Assembly: GCF_025244665.1 (NCBI RefSeq)
Contig: NZ_CP104205.1
Location: 3,407,001-3,471,000, forward strand
DNA from: Maribacter litopenaei
GTDB taxonomy: Bacteria > Bacteroidota > Bacteroidia > Flavobacteriales > Flavobacteriaceae
Direction of reading: 5' to 3'
DNA length: 64,000 nt
Under the pieces are notes generated by a model. It was not told the origin of the DNA. It did not search any database and worked only from the letters and a program-made list of their open reading frames with translations. Each line of letters starts with the position of its first letter. The stretch's first letter is position 1. The position numbers and the translations under genes are program-made. Positions 9,952 through 21,112 of this stretch are shown here, piece by piece.

Positions 9952-10657
9952 TTGTTTCTCACCAAGCTTTCAAATATAGCAAATGATATAAACACCCTCC
10001 TATTTCCTCATTCATGTTTTGGATGTAATGACCGATTAATTAGAGGAGAGAAGCTTTTGTGCACCGTTTGTCGACACCAATTACCGCTCACCGATTACAC
10101 ATTTAACGAAGAAAACCCGGTAGATCGTATCTTTTACGGAAGAATTAACATTAAAAAAGCAAGTTCCTTTCTTCATTTTACGGATCAAGGGATTGTCAAA
10201 AACCTAATCCACAACCTGAAATACAAAAACCAAGAGCAAATTGGAGAATTTACGGGAAGTTGGTACGGGCAAATTATTAGTGAAAATAATTATTTACCAA
10301 AAATAGATTATGTGATACCTGTTCCATTGCACTGGAGAAAGCTAAGAAAGAGGGGATATAACCAAACTGCATTATTCGCACAACAATTGGCAAAAAAAAT
10401 AGGGTCTGAATATTTAGACCATATAATGATAAAAACAGCCAATACAAGAATACGAGACCAAAAAGAACCGGTTGGCAAGGTGGTACGATAATAAATCATT
10501 GTATACCATAACCGATACGGAATTGTTGAAAAATAAAACCCTTTTGCTAGTAGATGATGTCATTACAACAGGGGCAACTATGGAACTTTGTGGAGAAGTA
10601 CTTCTTAAAATTGAAGGTACCACTCTATTCATTGCCAGCATGGCTGTTGTTGATTAA
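9952..10657 (+). CDS. comF: ComF family phosphoribosyltransferase-like protein (frame broken)
   Basis: About 234 aa repaired. An N-terminal zinc ribbon (CFGCNDRLIRGEKLLCTVCR) is followed by a type I PRTase fold with the PRPP loop LLLVDDVITTGATM. ComF proteins act in DNA uptake or recombination. The only start in frame after the upstream stop is TTG 9952. The frame breaks at 10452-10457: reading ACAGA instead of ACGAGA yields NTRIQTKKNRLARW, which matches the conserved T-x-T-Q of ComF. C-terminal part ends ASMAVVD. Confidence 0.88.
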
Positions 10658-10699
10658 ATTCTAAGGAATATTCGTTTCTTTGCCCTATAATTTTATTAC

Positions 10700-12317
10700 A
10701 TGTTTCGTAAAATCCTTGGCTATATATTCGTAAGCCTTTCTATAGTAGCTTTTTATCAGTGTGCCCGTAAAGGAACCCCCACAGGAGGCCCTAAGGATAT
10801 TACCCCTCCTGTTTTACTGCGGGCCGAACCGGAAAATATGAGTATCAATTTCAAGGGAAATAAGATAAGGCTTTACTTTGACGAGCTTGTAAAATTAGAG
10901 AAAGTACAAGAACAATTAATCGTCTCACCTCCCTTGAAATATCAGCCTATGTTAAGTCCCCAGGGAGGGGCCAACAAGTTCGTTGAACTTGTCATAAAGG
11001 ATACTTTAAAGGAAAATACAACCTACACCATAAACTTTGGTCAAAGTATTGTTGACAACAATGAAGGAAATCCTAATTCCTTTTTGACCTATGTATTCTC
11101 TACTGGTGATTATATAGATTCCCTTCAGTTGCAGGGAGTTGTTAAGGATGCTTTTAACAAAGAGGCAGATGATTTCATTAGTGTTATGTTGTATAGTATT
11201 GATTCTACATATACAGACTCCACAATTTATAGGAAACCACCCAACTACATAACTAACACCTTGGATAGTACTATTGTCTTTAACCTGAAAAACCTTAAGG
11301 AAGGCACTTACGCACTTTTTGCAATAAAGGATCAGGCAAAGAACAATGTTTTCGACCAAAACACGGATAAAATAGGCTTTATAAAGGATACGGTTCACTT
11401 ACCTACAGATTCCATCTACCTTCTTAATCTCTTTAAGGAAGTGCCTGATTATGTCGTGGCTGTACCATCATTTGTTGCAAAGAATAGGATAAGTTTTGGA
11501 TATTATGGAGATGGACAGGATATTTCAATAGATCCCATTTCCAATATTCCAGATTCAGTAAACACCACTATTCTGAAAGAAAGGGATAAAGACACATTAA
11601 ATTTTTGGTTTACACCTTACGATATGGACTCCATTCTTTTTACCGTAACCAATGAAAACTTAAAATTGATCGACACTTTTAAAGTGAAAAGCAGAAAAGT
11701 AGGGATAGACTCGCTTAGGCTGTCCCCAAGTCAAACCGGGACGCTAAATTTTAACGAGCGCTTTTCATTATATGCAAATACTCCTTTAAGTTCCATTGAT
11801 AGCATCAAATTTAGTATCTTCAAACAGGATACACTTCAGTTGGCTCATATAGTAAAACTTGACACACTGAAGAACAAGGTTGACTTTGAATTTAAAGTAG
11901 AGCCCAATGAAAAATACAAAATCCGGATGCTTCCAGGTGCCGTGGAGGATTTCTTTGATGCTACAAACGATTCCATAATTTTTAACCTGAATACCAAAAG
12001 TTTTGCGGACTATGGCAACCTAACGGTAACTTTAAATGGCAATTCCATCGAATATCCGGTCATAGTTGAATTAACGAATGAAAAAGGGGAGGTTCAAAGG
12101 ACTCAAACTGCAATGGAAAGCAAAAATTTTGAATTCAATCATATTAATCCTGGCAAATATCTTATTCGTGCAATATTTGATAAAAACAATAACGGAAAAT
12201 GGGATACAGGGAACTACCTAAAAAGAATACAACCGAGAAAAAGTTTCCTACTATCCCAATATCATTGATATGAGAGCAAACTGGATTGAGAACATCACCT
12301 TTACTATTCTAGATTAA
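10700..12317 (+). CDS. Ig-like domain lipoprotein (3' frame broken)
   Basis: About 538 aa. Signal peptide with lipobox (VAFYQC, Cys near residue 21), then an SbsA-type Ig-like domain (KGTPTGGPKDITPPVLLRAEP ... GQSIVDNNEGNPNSFLTYVFSTGD) and further beta-sandwich modules. Conserved in Bacteroidota as a cell-envelope lipoprotein of unknown role. The frame breaks at 12233-12238 (CCGAGA for CCAGA); repaired, it ends MRANWIENITFTILD at 12317 and overlaps the convergent amidohydrolase end by 14 bp. It follows comF by 42 bp and may share its transcript. Confidence 0.82.
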
Positions 12318-13077
12318 ATTGATCCCTATCCTCCAAAAATCTTAATTTTTTTCTTGTTTCAACTAAATGAGCTTTGCTCAGAGTAACTTCCAAAATTTCT
12401 TCCTCTTCTGAAAAAACGAGTTGTTTTCCAAGTGCATCATAAACAGCGGAGTGCCCTACATACTCCAATCCTTTTTCATCCTTTCCTACTCTATTTACAC
12501 CTATACAATAGCTCATATTTTCAATGGCCCTTGCCTTTAACAAAGTATCCCAAGCTTCAATTCGTGGTTTGGGCCAGTTTGCCACGTACAACAACACATC
12601 ATAATCAACGGTATTCCTACTCCAAACCGGAAACCTAAGGTCATAGCATATCATAAGGTTTATTTTAAAACCCATGTAGTCCAAAATCAAATGTTTATTG
12701 CCTGCTTGGTATTTCTCATTTTCTCCGGCAAGGGTAAAGGTGTGCCTTTTATTATAATGTCGAACTTCTCCATTTGGATTGACAAAAAATAAGCGATTAA
12801 AATATGCTCCATTTTCTGAATAAATAATACTCCCAACAATTGCGGCATTTTTTTCCTTGGCTATATCTTGCATCCATTCTACCGTAACGTCTCCCTCTTT
12901 TACATCCAAATTTTCAGGAGTCATTGTAAATCCAGTGGTGAACATCTCGGGTAATACGATAAGGTCAACCTTTCCTTTGATAGATGCTATCTTAGAGGAA
13001 AAGTATTTTCTGTTACTGGTTGGTTGTTCCCAAATAATAGGAGATTGTACCAATGCTATCCTAAGTTCATTTTTCAT
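12304..13077 (-). CDS. Nitrilase-family amidohydrolase (omega-amidase/YafV-like)
   Basis: 257 aa, intact. Catalytic Glu-Lys-Cys triad: E44 (LPEMFTTGF), K110 (YNKRHTF), C144 (MICYDLRFP). The sequence around the triad and the short length match the YafV/Nit2 omega-amidase group, which hydrolyses alpha-ketoglutaramate or ketosuccinamate formed by glutamine and asparagine transaminases; that role is inferred. Cytosolic. It ends inside the end of the convergent Ig-like lipoprotein gene. Confidence 0.92.
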   Translation of the reverse strand: MKNELRIALVQSPIIWEQPTSNRKYFSSKIASIKGKVDLIVLPEMFTTGFTMTPENLDVKEGDVTVEWMQDIAKEKNAAIVGSIIYSENGAYFNRLFFVNPNGEVRHYNKRHTFTLAGENEKYQAGNKHLILDYMGFKINLMICYDLRFPVWSRNTVDYDVLLYVANWPKPRIEAWDTLLKARAIENMSYCIGVNRVGKDEKGLEYVGHSAVYDALGKQLVFSEEEEILEVTLSKAHLVETRKKLRFLEDRDQFNLE

Positions 13078-13126
13078 TTTTATTAAAATAATTTATATCC
13101 TCTTTCTAACGAATAGAACTTTATCG

Positions 13127-13592
13127 TTAATTCTCCAGCAGTCCTATCAACTCAGGATTTCCCTTTTCAATTGCATATTCCAAGGCAGAGTTTCCTTTCG
13201 GTCTCTTATACCTTTATCCGCTCCCTCATCCAACAATAACTTGGCAATATCAAATTTATTGAACATTACCGAATAAATAAGTGCCGTTGCCCCCATTGTA
13301 TTTTGTACATCGATTTTTGCACCATTCTCAATCAGAATTTTGGCAACTTCAAAAAATCCCTTAAAACAAACACCCATAAGTGCAGTATTTCCCGCAGCAT
13401 CCCTAGCATTTATGTCAGCTCCAGATTCAAGTAAAAATTGTGTGATTTCCAATTGGTTATAGTAGGTGGCCAGTAATAAAGGAGTAGAACCCCTTTCATC
13501 TTTAGAATCTAAAATTTTTGGGTTTCCCTTTAAGGAATTATGGACGCCTTCCGATTTCCATTTCTCACATGGTTATGAATATCGTTTCCCAT
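13127..13592 (-). CDS. Ankyrin-repeat protein (two frame lesions)
   Basis: About 155 aa after repair. At least three ankyrin repeats are visible, with motifs such as GSTPLLLATYYNQLEITQFL, DAAGNTALMGVCFKGFFEVA and MGATALIYSVMFNKFDIAKL, and a fourth partial repeat ending GNSALEYAIEKGNPELIG. Frames break near 13551-13554 and 13198-13201. In both places restoring CCAGA/TCTGG heals the frame (GNLEGVHNSLKGNP and DQKGNSALEYA). No signal peptide, so probably a cytosolic protein-protein interaction module; partner unknown. Confidence 0.8.
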
Positions 13593-13708
13593 TTTTTTTG
13601 TGAAAATATAGGCAATAGTTAAACAATACTCAATCAAATTTTACATTCCTACGTTACTTTTAGTATTTTCCTACAACTTTATCTTATTTTTATTTAAAAA
13701 CTGACCCC

Positions 13709-15900
13709 TTGAATACATTACCATCCAATTACACCCTTAAACATTTCCCAATTCCCACAGCAATTCTAAATAGGGAATTAAAGATTATAGATTATTCAGA
13801 TACGTTTACCATTCACTTTGCGGAAAAGAAGGATTTTAAAGGAAAGGAAATAATAAGGGTCATTGAAGAATTGCCCCCTCAATTACATACAGATTTGCGA
13901 AAATCACTTCAGGGAACGACTGCTATTCAAAACGATAACCATAAATTCTTTTTGAAGACAAATAAGCCCAAATGGTTAAAATGGAACATCAATCCTTGGC
14001 AGGGGAATGAAGGTACGATTGACGGCATTATCTTGGTTCTTGAGGATGTTTCAGATTTTATGAGGGAACAAGAATTATTATTAAAAGCTGAAAGGGTATC
14101 TAAAACGGGAAGTTGGGAACTGAATTTAATAACCAATGAAATCTATTGGAGTCCAATGACCAAGTTGATGCATGAGGTACCCCTAGACTTTTTACCGGTA
14201 CTGGAGGAGGGGCTCAATTTCTTTAAGGAAGGAGATTCAAGGGATAGAATAGCCCTTAGCGTTAGCAATGCCATTGCAGATGGTAAGCCTTATGATGAGG
14301 AACTGGTACTTATTACCTCTAAAGGCAACGAAGTTTGGGTACGGGCCAAAGGAGAACCTGAAATGGTACATGGAAAATGCGTACGCCTTTTTGGAACTAT
14401 CCAGGATATAGACAAAGAAAAGAAGGCAGAATTGAAGTATTTAGAAACTTCAGAAAGATTACAAATTGCAACCGCAGTCGCGAATATTGGGATATGGGAA
14501 TTATATCTTGATGAAAATATAGTTATCTGCAATGATAATATGTACGACATCTATGGTCTTTCGAAGGACTCTTCGAACATCCTAGAAGATTGGCTAAAGC
14601 GAATTCACCCGAAGATTTAGGAACTGTTCAAAAAGCATTGGATCAAACGATAAGCAAACTGATTCCATTTGACATCCAATTTAGGGCCCTTAAACCCAAT
14701 GGTGAAACAATTCATTTAATTGCAAAAGCTAAAGCACAAAAGGATCATGAAGGACATGTTACTAAAATAATTGGATCCAATTGGGACATAACCGAACTAA
14801 AGCACACTAGACTTAAATTAGAACGTAGCAAAGAGTCTTTTACCGAAACTTTTCAAAATTCCGCCTCCGGTATGGCGATGGTAAGTCCTGAAGGCAAATG
14901 GTTAAAAGCGAATGAAAAACTTTGTCAAAGCCTTGGATATAGTGAAGAGGAGCTCTTGGTGAAAACCGTCCAAGAACTTACCCACCCCGAAGACTTGAAA
15001 ATAAGTCAAGAAAATATCAACAAGGCATCAAAGGGAGAACTTGATAGCTATCAACTCACAAAGCGCTATTTCCATAAAGATGGGAGTATAGTTCACGCAA
15101 TTATCTCAGTTACTATAGTAAAAAAACTAAATGGTGACCTATCCCATTCAATTGCCCAAGTACTGGATATTACATCTCGTATTGAAGCTGAAAAAAAACT
15201 AAAGTCCTTAGTAGAAGTTACTAAGGAACAAAATGAGAGTCTGCTCAACTTTGCCCATATCGTTTCCCATAATCTAAGATCACATTCCACGAACATGACA
15301 ATGTTAACAAAATTTTTGGCACAGGAAAAAGAGGAGGAAGAAAGACAAAACTTGGTAGGTATGTTAATTGATGCCTCTGATGGTCTTTCAGAAACCATTT
15401 ATCACCTAAACGAGGTAGTACAAGCTAAAACGGGCGCACTTGAAAAAATGCAAAGTGTTAACCTCCTCAAAACTTTGGAGAGTATTGAAAAAAATATCGA
15501 AGTCCTTTTATTAGAAAAGAACGTAATTCCAATAGTAGATGTTGCACCTACCCATTTTGTTATGGGAGTTCCTGCATATATTGAAAGTATTTTCTTTAAT
15601 TTGTACACCAACGCACTAAAGTATAGTTCCCCAAACCGGAAGCTTGAAATCAAAATTAAATCGCAAGCAGTAGATAATTTTTTAAAAGTCTCATTTGCGG
15701 ACAATGGCTTGGGTATAGACTTAGAAAGATTTGGGGATAAAATATTTGGTATGTACAAAACCTTTCATGAAAATAAGGATGCCAAGGGCATAGGTCTGTT
15801 CATTACCAAAAACCAGGTGGTTTCCATGGGAGGCACTGTAGAAGTTGAGAGCAGCCCTGATAAGGGAGCGACATTTATTATTACATTAAAAAAAGCTTAA
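13709..15900 (+). CDS. PAS-domain sensor histidine kinase (frame broken)
   Basis: About 730 aa repaired. At least three or four PAS/PAC modules (about 1-120, 125-250, 255-385, 385-500) and no transmembrane segment, so a cytosolic sensor. Kinase core: phospho-acceptor His in FAHIVSHNLRSH, N box FFNLYTNALKYSS, G1 DNGLGID, G2 AKGIGLFITKN. The start is TTG 13709, the only one after an in-frame stop. The frame breaks at 14609-14612 (CCGA for CCAGA, restoring RIHPEDLGTV). Two receiver-only proteins follow on the same strand, the first after 3 bp, so they are the likely phosphotransfer partners. Confidence 0.9.
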
Positions 15901-15903
15901 ACT

Positions 15904-16314
15904 ATGGTCATGAACAAAGTTCAAACATGCTGTATAATTGATGATGACCCCATATTTATTTACGGGACCAAACGAATTATGAAAGAAATCGATTTCTGCG
16001 AAGAAATCATCATCTATAATAACGGACAAGAAGCACTTGAGGGTATAGGAAAAATTTCCAATCTTGGACAAAAAGTACCCGAAGTCATCTTTTTAGACCT
16101 TAATATGCCCGTGATGAACGGTTGGGAATTTTTAGATGAAATCACGAAGTTGCCCAGCAATAATCTAGAAAAAACATATATCTATATCATAAGTTCCTCT
16201 GTGGATCCAAGGGACTTGGAAAAAGTGAAAAACTACAAATCCATAAATAATTACATCCTAAAACCCATCACTCCAAGTGATTTGGAAAATGTACTGAATT
16301 CCATGACCAACTAA
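15904..16314 (+). CDS. Single-domain response regulator
   Basis: 136 aa, a receiver domain only. Acidic pocket D13-D15 (CCIIDDDP), phospho-acceptor D65 (VIFLDLNMP), Ser/Thr switch in YIISSS and Lys in YILKPIT are all present. It starts 3 bp after the kinase stop, so it is translated from the same message (an alternative ATG lies six bases downstream). Without an output domain it must act by protein contact or as part of a phosphorelay. Confidence 0.93.
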   Translation: MVMNKVQTCCIIDDDPIFIYGTKRIMKEIDFCEEIIIYNNGQEALEGIGKISNLGQKVPEVIFLDLNMPVMNGWEFLDEITKLPSNNLEKTYIYIISSSVDPRDLEKVKNYKSINNYILKPITPSDLENVLNSMTN

Positions 16315-16495
16315 ACCTAATTTTTAAGCTTAGTTGTAAATAAGTTTTTTAGTTTTGCCCTAATTGCTATGTTAAATAAGATTTACAGGCTCTTTTTTAG
16401 AGTTAGGCATTTCTAGGTCCCCCCATAGATTTTGGAATATTATAATTGATGAGAAATCCTTGTTAAAATAGCGATTCAAAAAAAGCATTTGGGTC

Positions 16496-16885
16496 ATGAG
16501 TAAGATTGGTAGCTGTTGTATTATTGATGATGACGAGTTTTTTGCGTTCAATACAAAAAAACTCATGAAAGACATTGGGTTCTGCGAAAACGTATTGTGG
16601 TACTCAGATGGACAGGAAGCCATTGATAATTTAGTAGGACTATTAATTGAAAACATTCCTTTGCCGGAAGTGATACTCCTGGACCTCAACATGCCAAATA
16701 AGGACGGCTGGGCCTTTCCGGATGAATTTGAGAACATTCCGGAAAACCGGAGGAAAAATGTCAAAATTTATATTGTGAGCTCCTTTGTTAGTCCTCAGAA
16801 CTTGGCCAAGGCAAAATCTTTCGCCTCCGTAGAATCCTATTTGGTCAAACCTTTGACGGAAAAAATTTTGAATACTTTAAAGTAA
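16496..16885 (+). CDS. Second single-domain response regulator
   Basis: 129 aa receiver protein, a clear paralogue of its upstream neighbour (shared CCIIDDD start, GFCEN/DFCEE, and VILLDLNMPNKDGW with D63 as phospho-acceptor, then YLVKPLT). It is separated from the first receiver by a 181-bp gap and could have its own promoter. The residue after WAF is Pro instead of the more usual Leu. It convergently meets the DUF5689 gene with a 5-bp gap. Confidence 0.92.
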   Translation: MSKIGSCCIIDDDEFFAFNTKKLMKDIGFCENVLWYSDGQEAIDNLVGLLIENIPLPEVILLDLNMPNKDGWAFPDEFENIPENRRKNVKIYIVSSFVSPQNLAKAKSFASVESYLVKPLTEKILNTLK

Positions 16886-16890
16886 GGTTG

Positions 16891-18272
16891 CTACCTAACT
16901 CCCGGAGTGAAGTCATCCGGTGCCAACTGTGGTAAATTAAAAGTTCCTGCCTCTCCTGTATCATTAAATATTTCCCATTGTGAAAATTGATACTCCGGAC
17001 TTCCTTCTGTAACATCCTGTTTTCTCTGTGCTCGTCCATCCTCAAACTCATGATTGGTCTCTGTCCCATCTTCACCAATCACCCCAAAAACATCTATAAC
17101 CGTTCCAAAGGGATCCACCGAACGAGGTTGTCATCACCATTGGAATCCGCAGGCGAATTGGTTCCCGCATCCACATCGGGCAGAAATCCATATATTTCTT
17201 CAAATACCGATGGATTGGGCGATAACAACAGGGTACCTTCCCCGTTAATGATATATCCCGATAAATCCGTTGAAGAACTTGCGGTTTGACTTTCATTAGT
17301 GTACCTAATGATTTGCCATCCTTTCAAGGATAGAGGCTCAGAATCCGAATTATATATTTCCACAAATCTAGCTTCCGGATTGTTATCTCGGATCCGCCAA
17401 TTCCGAAAAGAAAATAGTGTTGGAAGTAAATTCATCCACGAAATCCTCGCACCTTTCCTGGCCAAATTCGATATCGGTCAAATCCCTTATGACCAATTTA
17501 AAGTCATTTCCGTCTCTAATGAGGACACCGGTGATATTTCCACGACCCTCAGGAAGCAAAATGGATTGAAAATCGGCAAAACCACTGTTCAACAAAATCA
17601 ACTCGTTATCCTCACAATCTACCAGTAGACGTTCCGTTTCGGCCTCTTTTTCGGCAAAAGGGTTGCCCAGTTCCCCAGCCGAAAACTCCAAATTTTGAAA
17701 TTGGACCAGCGTGCCTGCATTGTTATCCTGCAAGTCCGGAATTGTAATTACATCCGGTTCCAAAACGGCTCCTTCACCACAGGCTACAAAGACATGCTCA
17801 AAGACTTGGTTGTACGGCAATCGCCCAACGGATACATTCCCAAAGGAGGTAAATACTCCACCAATTTTATACTGATTTCGGAACGTCCTAAGTACAATCC
17901 TTTCAGCTTGATCAAAATCTTGTTCCCAACCTCAAAAAATAGATGGGAATCCCGCATGTCTATCTCTATCTGAAGTCCATCGGTGGGATTGCTTGGAGTG
18001 TTCTGAAAATACAATACGCTGAAAAAGTTATTTTCGGTATCGGAAGAAATCACATACCCTTCTAGGATCAAATCCTCCTGAATTTGAAGGGTTTCGCCTT
18101 GATAGTATTCCTTAAGTTCCTGGATACTGATATTCGCGACCAGATTTGATTCACAGGCAGGTTCCAATTCCTCAAAATCCTTGTTCTTAACACAGGCAAA
18201 AAACATACATACCATAAGTAAGAATGTAATCTTTACAATGAACCGATAATATGTTTTAAAAAGATTTGTCAT
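16891..18272 (-). CDS. DUF5689 / lamin-tail domain lipoprotein (three lesions)
   Basis: About 460 aa repaired. Signal peptide with lipobox (LLMVCMFFACVKN). An N-terminal OB-like DUF5689 domain (IQELKEYYQGETLQIQEDLI, GYVISSDTENNFFSVLYFQN) is followed by a lamin-tail-like domain (ARFVEIYNSDSEPLSLKGW, GYIINGEGTLLLS). Frames break near 17818, 17386-17391 and 17118-17121; repairing CAGA-type sites gives GDLPYNQVFEHVF, ADPDNNPEARF and NLVLVDPFGTVIDV. It lies 19 bp after the TonB receptor and is clearly in its operon. It is probably the surface-exposed partner of that receptor. Start chosen at the Met before the lipoprotein signal. Confidence 0.85.
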
Positions 18273-18291
18273 CAAAAACTTAGGGCTACGT

Positions 18292-21014
18292 TTAAAAAAA
18301 GGTCCTTCCATAGCCATACCAATATTTTGGGGCAAAAGAAGGGGTACCGCTTAAATTGTCCTGTCGTAACTGACCAAAGTTGCCGTTTCGGCTTTGTTCA
18401 TAGCCACCAGTTCTAAAAGTGGTATCGAACACATTGTTCACACTGGCGAAAATACCTAGGTACTTCCCGTTTTTCAACCATGATTTTCCTCCCACAAGGT
18501 TCAAAAGATAAAAGTTGTCCAAGGGCTTTTGTTCTAAAAGTGCTTGCACATTTTCATCCGTGGCATCGGGAAAACGTTGCCCTGTCTCCGGATCCAAAAC
18601 AAAACTTTCTGTCCTAGTTATCGTAGAAATATTGGCATAGTTATTCGCAAGGTAATTGGTAGTGACACCTACCCACCAGTATTTGGGATCCCTATATTCC
18701 ATGCCGAAGGCAAAGGCTTGTTGTGCATTCCTGACCCAATTTATAACCCTTTATCTTAGCAGTTCCCAAATCCTTGAATCCCTGGACATTAATCAGTTCT
18801 TCCTCCGCCGATGCGGTATCGAAATTAATGGTCACCGAAGGATCACTGGCATACACATATTTTCCGATGGAGGAAACCAATGACAGTTTTACCGTTGAGG
18901 ATACTTGGTATTCTAGCCCCAATTCCGTTCCCGGATGCAATTTGTCCAAATCCGTCAATACCTCTTGGACAAAATCCGACCCAACACCAGAGTCCACAAA
19001 GAAGAAGTTGATATCGGTAAGGTCTTGAAATCGAGTGTAATAACCAGTTATTCGCCCCGTAAGATTGGGCAAACGAAGGAAATAGTTGACATCCAAGGTG
19101 GAAACGTTTTCCGTACGCAAGTTGGGTACGATAGCGTTGGACTCCCTTGGGTTCACGAAAACATTCTGAAGCAACGGTGCCCTTTTGATGAAGGCCCCTT
19201 GCATAGTGACCCAATGTCTTCCCGTTATCGCATGGGTAAGGCCCCCTTTGACCCCAAAATTTGAAAAAGTTATGTTCCTGCTTGCGCCCAACGAATTATC
19301 CGGAAACCGTTCATTCTGAAATTTACCTGTTCTTTGATATGCTTTCCGATTGAATTGTCCGGCCAAAAAGAACTTCCACTTGTTCAAGTCGGCCGAAATC
19401 TGTGAATAGGCCCTAAGTTCATTAGCCTGGAATTCGTAATTATACCCAAAAACATCCCCTTGTTTTTTCTCCAAATTGGAATCGAGGTCATTTCTTGTAT
19501 CGGAAAAAGGGTCGATGTCCGTGTGAAATTCGGCCCCCAATAAATCATCCACTTCGGCGAAGTTTTTAGATGTTAAGTATCGGTTCATTATACCAAAATT
19601 GACCTTTATGTTTGGGTTCCATTGGAAATTTCCGTTCAAATTGGCCGTGAACTTAGAATCCGAAACCACATCGTCATAGAGTACATAAACAGCTTCGCCG
19701 CCCAAGGAAGGGTTCGCATTGGCGCTGTATATGTTTTGCCAATCCAACTGCGGATTTCGCAGAAAACTATTTCTCGGCCATTTCTGCACTAATGAAGTTC
19801 GCACCAATGGGACTGTTCACATAAAAGCTGGGCAAGTATCTGTAGTATGTTGGGTCCGGATTAGGGGCATTGTAGTACCCCAACCTGCTTCGTTTATGTG
19901 TTCCATTTTGATAGACCATCCCAAGGGAGAGGTTTAGTTTATCGGAAGTATAAAAATAATTGAACAGCAGCATGGGTTCCGAAATAAAGCGTTCTCTTGA
20001 GTTCCTGATTTTACCATCCTGTAGCCCCCAATATGGATTGTATTTGTTACCCACCAAATCGAATACTTCCTCTGTAATCGCCGATGACCGGCCCCTCCTG
20101 TTGGTGGTAAATATTCCCGACAGTAAAAAACTGTGGTTGTCATTGAGCTCATATTCCAGCTGTCCGCTTACCGAATAGGCATCGTAAAGGGTTCCGTCAA
20201 TGAAACCTTCTTTCGCCCATCTTCTGGATCCGGACAGTACATAGGCAAATCCATTTTCCTTCATTCCGGAATTATACGTCGCCATCAATCTTCCCGTGTA
20301 AGTCCTATTGGAGGCCGATGTTGAAATACGGGTTCCCGGTCGTAATCCGGAAGGTCTCAAATCGATATTGGTATTGCCCAATATACCGCCAAAGGTATAG
20401 TCCGAGGCATCGAGCCCATTCGAGTATTCCTGGTTCCTGGTAATATCGTTCAGCCCTCCCCAGTTATTCCATTGGGGACGACCATCGAATAATTTGTTCA
20501 TGGGGACACCATTCAAAAGCACCTCCCCTTCTTGGGCATCATAACCACGAACCCTGAAAAAAGCTTGACCAAAATCAAAGGCGGCACGGCTCAGAAAAAC
20601 ATCTCTAGTTGCCTGTAAAAGCCCTAAAGTATTGGATGTGGATTCATCTTCAAGTAGTTCTGCATCGGTCAAGGTAATCAGGTTATCCTGTTGTTCTACT
20701 GAAATGTCCCTTTTTAAATATATGTCCCCTAGATTCAAATCGAGCCCTTCAAGAACAATCGGAATCCTCTTAGATTCATAGTCCTGAAAAGATACTCTAA
20801 GTATATATTCCCCAACTAAGTCATTCTGTAATTTAAACTCACCTGAAAAATTGGTGTTTATTTCAATCAGTTTGCCCTCAATTTCAATTTTGACCCCTTC
20901 GATGGGTTCACTATCAATTTGGTTCAGTATGGTGCCAATTATATAAGGATCGGTTTGTCCATATGTGAAGTTGAAAAAGACAAAAATCGGTATAAGAAAT
21001 AAGCCCCTGTACAT
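18292..21014 (-). CDS. TonB-dependent receptor with N-terminal carboxypeptidase-like domain (two lesions)
   Basis: About 906 aa repaired. Signal peptide MYRGLFLIPIFVFFNFTYGQ, a CarboxypepD-reg-like domain (about 25-105), a plug (FFRVRGYDAQEGEVLLNGVPMN), and a barrel ending in YGYGRTFF. Frames break at 19772-19777 (TCTCGG on plus) and near 18729-18734. It is the first gene of an operon with the DUF5689 lipoprotein and is divergent from an endonuclease-like gene 98 bp away. There is no SusD. In Bacteroidota this three-gene neighbourhood recurs, to my knowledge, but its substrate is not settled. Confidence 0.9.
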
Positions 21015-21112
21015 GGTCTTTGGTTAGTGCAAGCTGTTAATGGTATTCTAATATATTTAAAAACAATTGCTTAACTCGTTTTTCTATGTAAAAACCATAT
21101 ATTTCAGTCCTA

